Origin: Prevotellaceae bacterium
Lineage (GTDB): Bacteria; Bacteroidota; Bacteroidia; Bacteroidales; UBA932
Assembly: GCA_031273285.1 (NCBI GenBank)
Contig: JAISSE010000315.1
Location: 1 to 5,295, forward strand
Length of the DNA stretch: 5,295 nucleotides
Reading direction: 5' to 3'
Shown here: in pieces, positions 5,255 to 5,295 of the stretch
How positions within the stretch are numbered: the stretch's first letter is position 1
Layout of the letters: each line of letters begins with the position of its first letter
Translations under genes and position numbers: made by a program
The notes under the pieces: generated by a model
Databases searched by the model: none
The model's input: the letters and a program-made list of their open reading frames with translations, nothing else
Told to the model about the DNA's origin: nothing

Positions 5255-5295
5255 TTATTCATCACCAAAATCGACAGTTACAGAATCCGGAACGA
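5255..5295 (-). CDS. Possible C-terminal tail of an upstream gene, cut by the window edge
   Basis: From the window edge one minus-strand frame reads VPDSVTVDFGDE and stops at TAA (5257-5255). Seven of the twelve codons fit the purine-N-pyrimidine pattern of coding DNA, while the other two minus frames stop or give unlikely peptides. The gap to the ricT start is 138 bases and contains the ricT promoter. In many bacteria holB precedes ricT, but twelve residues are too few to test that. It could also be non-coding. Confidence 0.35.
   Translation of the reverse strand, partial: VPDSVTVDFGDE

Noticed and set aside
5252..5295. Start of a divergent plus-strand gene (MLFITKIDSYRIRN...)
   Set aside because: Only about 14 codons are visible and there is no upstream TAnnTTTG box. 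The opposite strand has a more coding-like codon pattern ending in a stop.

Overview
The window looks like a chromosomal segment from a member of the Bacteroidota, most likely order Bacteroidales. Four things point there: a gliding-motility-type lipoprotein (GldH), a GlsB-type N-acyltransferase of the kind that makes glycine lipids in Bacteroides, the pairing of ricT with gldH, and start regions that mostly lack a strong Shine-Dalgarno but have the phylum's TAnnTTTG promoter box. Every supported gene is on the minus strand, so transcription runs from high to low coordinates.

Layout in transcription order. At 5255-5293 there is a 12-codon tail of what may be an upstream gene. A good -7 promoter match (5171-5178) precedes ricT (5116-3893, PSP1/YaaT family, Cys-rich core, basic repetitive tail). 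ricT overlaps gldH (3896-3405) by the four bases ATGA. The glycine-lipid-type acyltransferase (3385-2435) follows 19 bases after gldH. These three genes look like one operon. A 173-bp gap holds two small tandem-repeat arrays (three 20-bp units, then four 7-bp units). After it comes tilS (2261-894), the complete tRNA(Ile)-lysidine synthetase. The last gene is a lipoprotein cut by the window edge; only its first 37 codons (111-1) are present, with a promoter match at 148-155.

The genes are mostly housekeeping: tilS makes the AUA-decoding tRNA(Ile), while gldH and the acyltransferase act at the cell envelope. I do not see a multi-gene defence, CRISPR or biosynthetic system.

The unusual part is the gene-free 112-893 interval between tilS and the lipoprotein gene. 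It contains three large imperfect palindromes in a row: 340-485, 581-708 and 721-844. The last has 17-bp perfect inverted ends and a flanking TGTT duplication, like a MITE. The middle one has an arm hairpin on each side whose stems differ by compensated base pairs, which suggests that the fold is conserved. Nearer the lipoprotein gene is a four-copy heptamer array beside and over its promoter. These repeat elements are the best candidates for follow-up.
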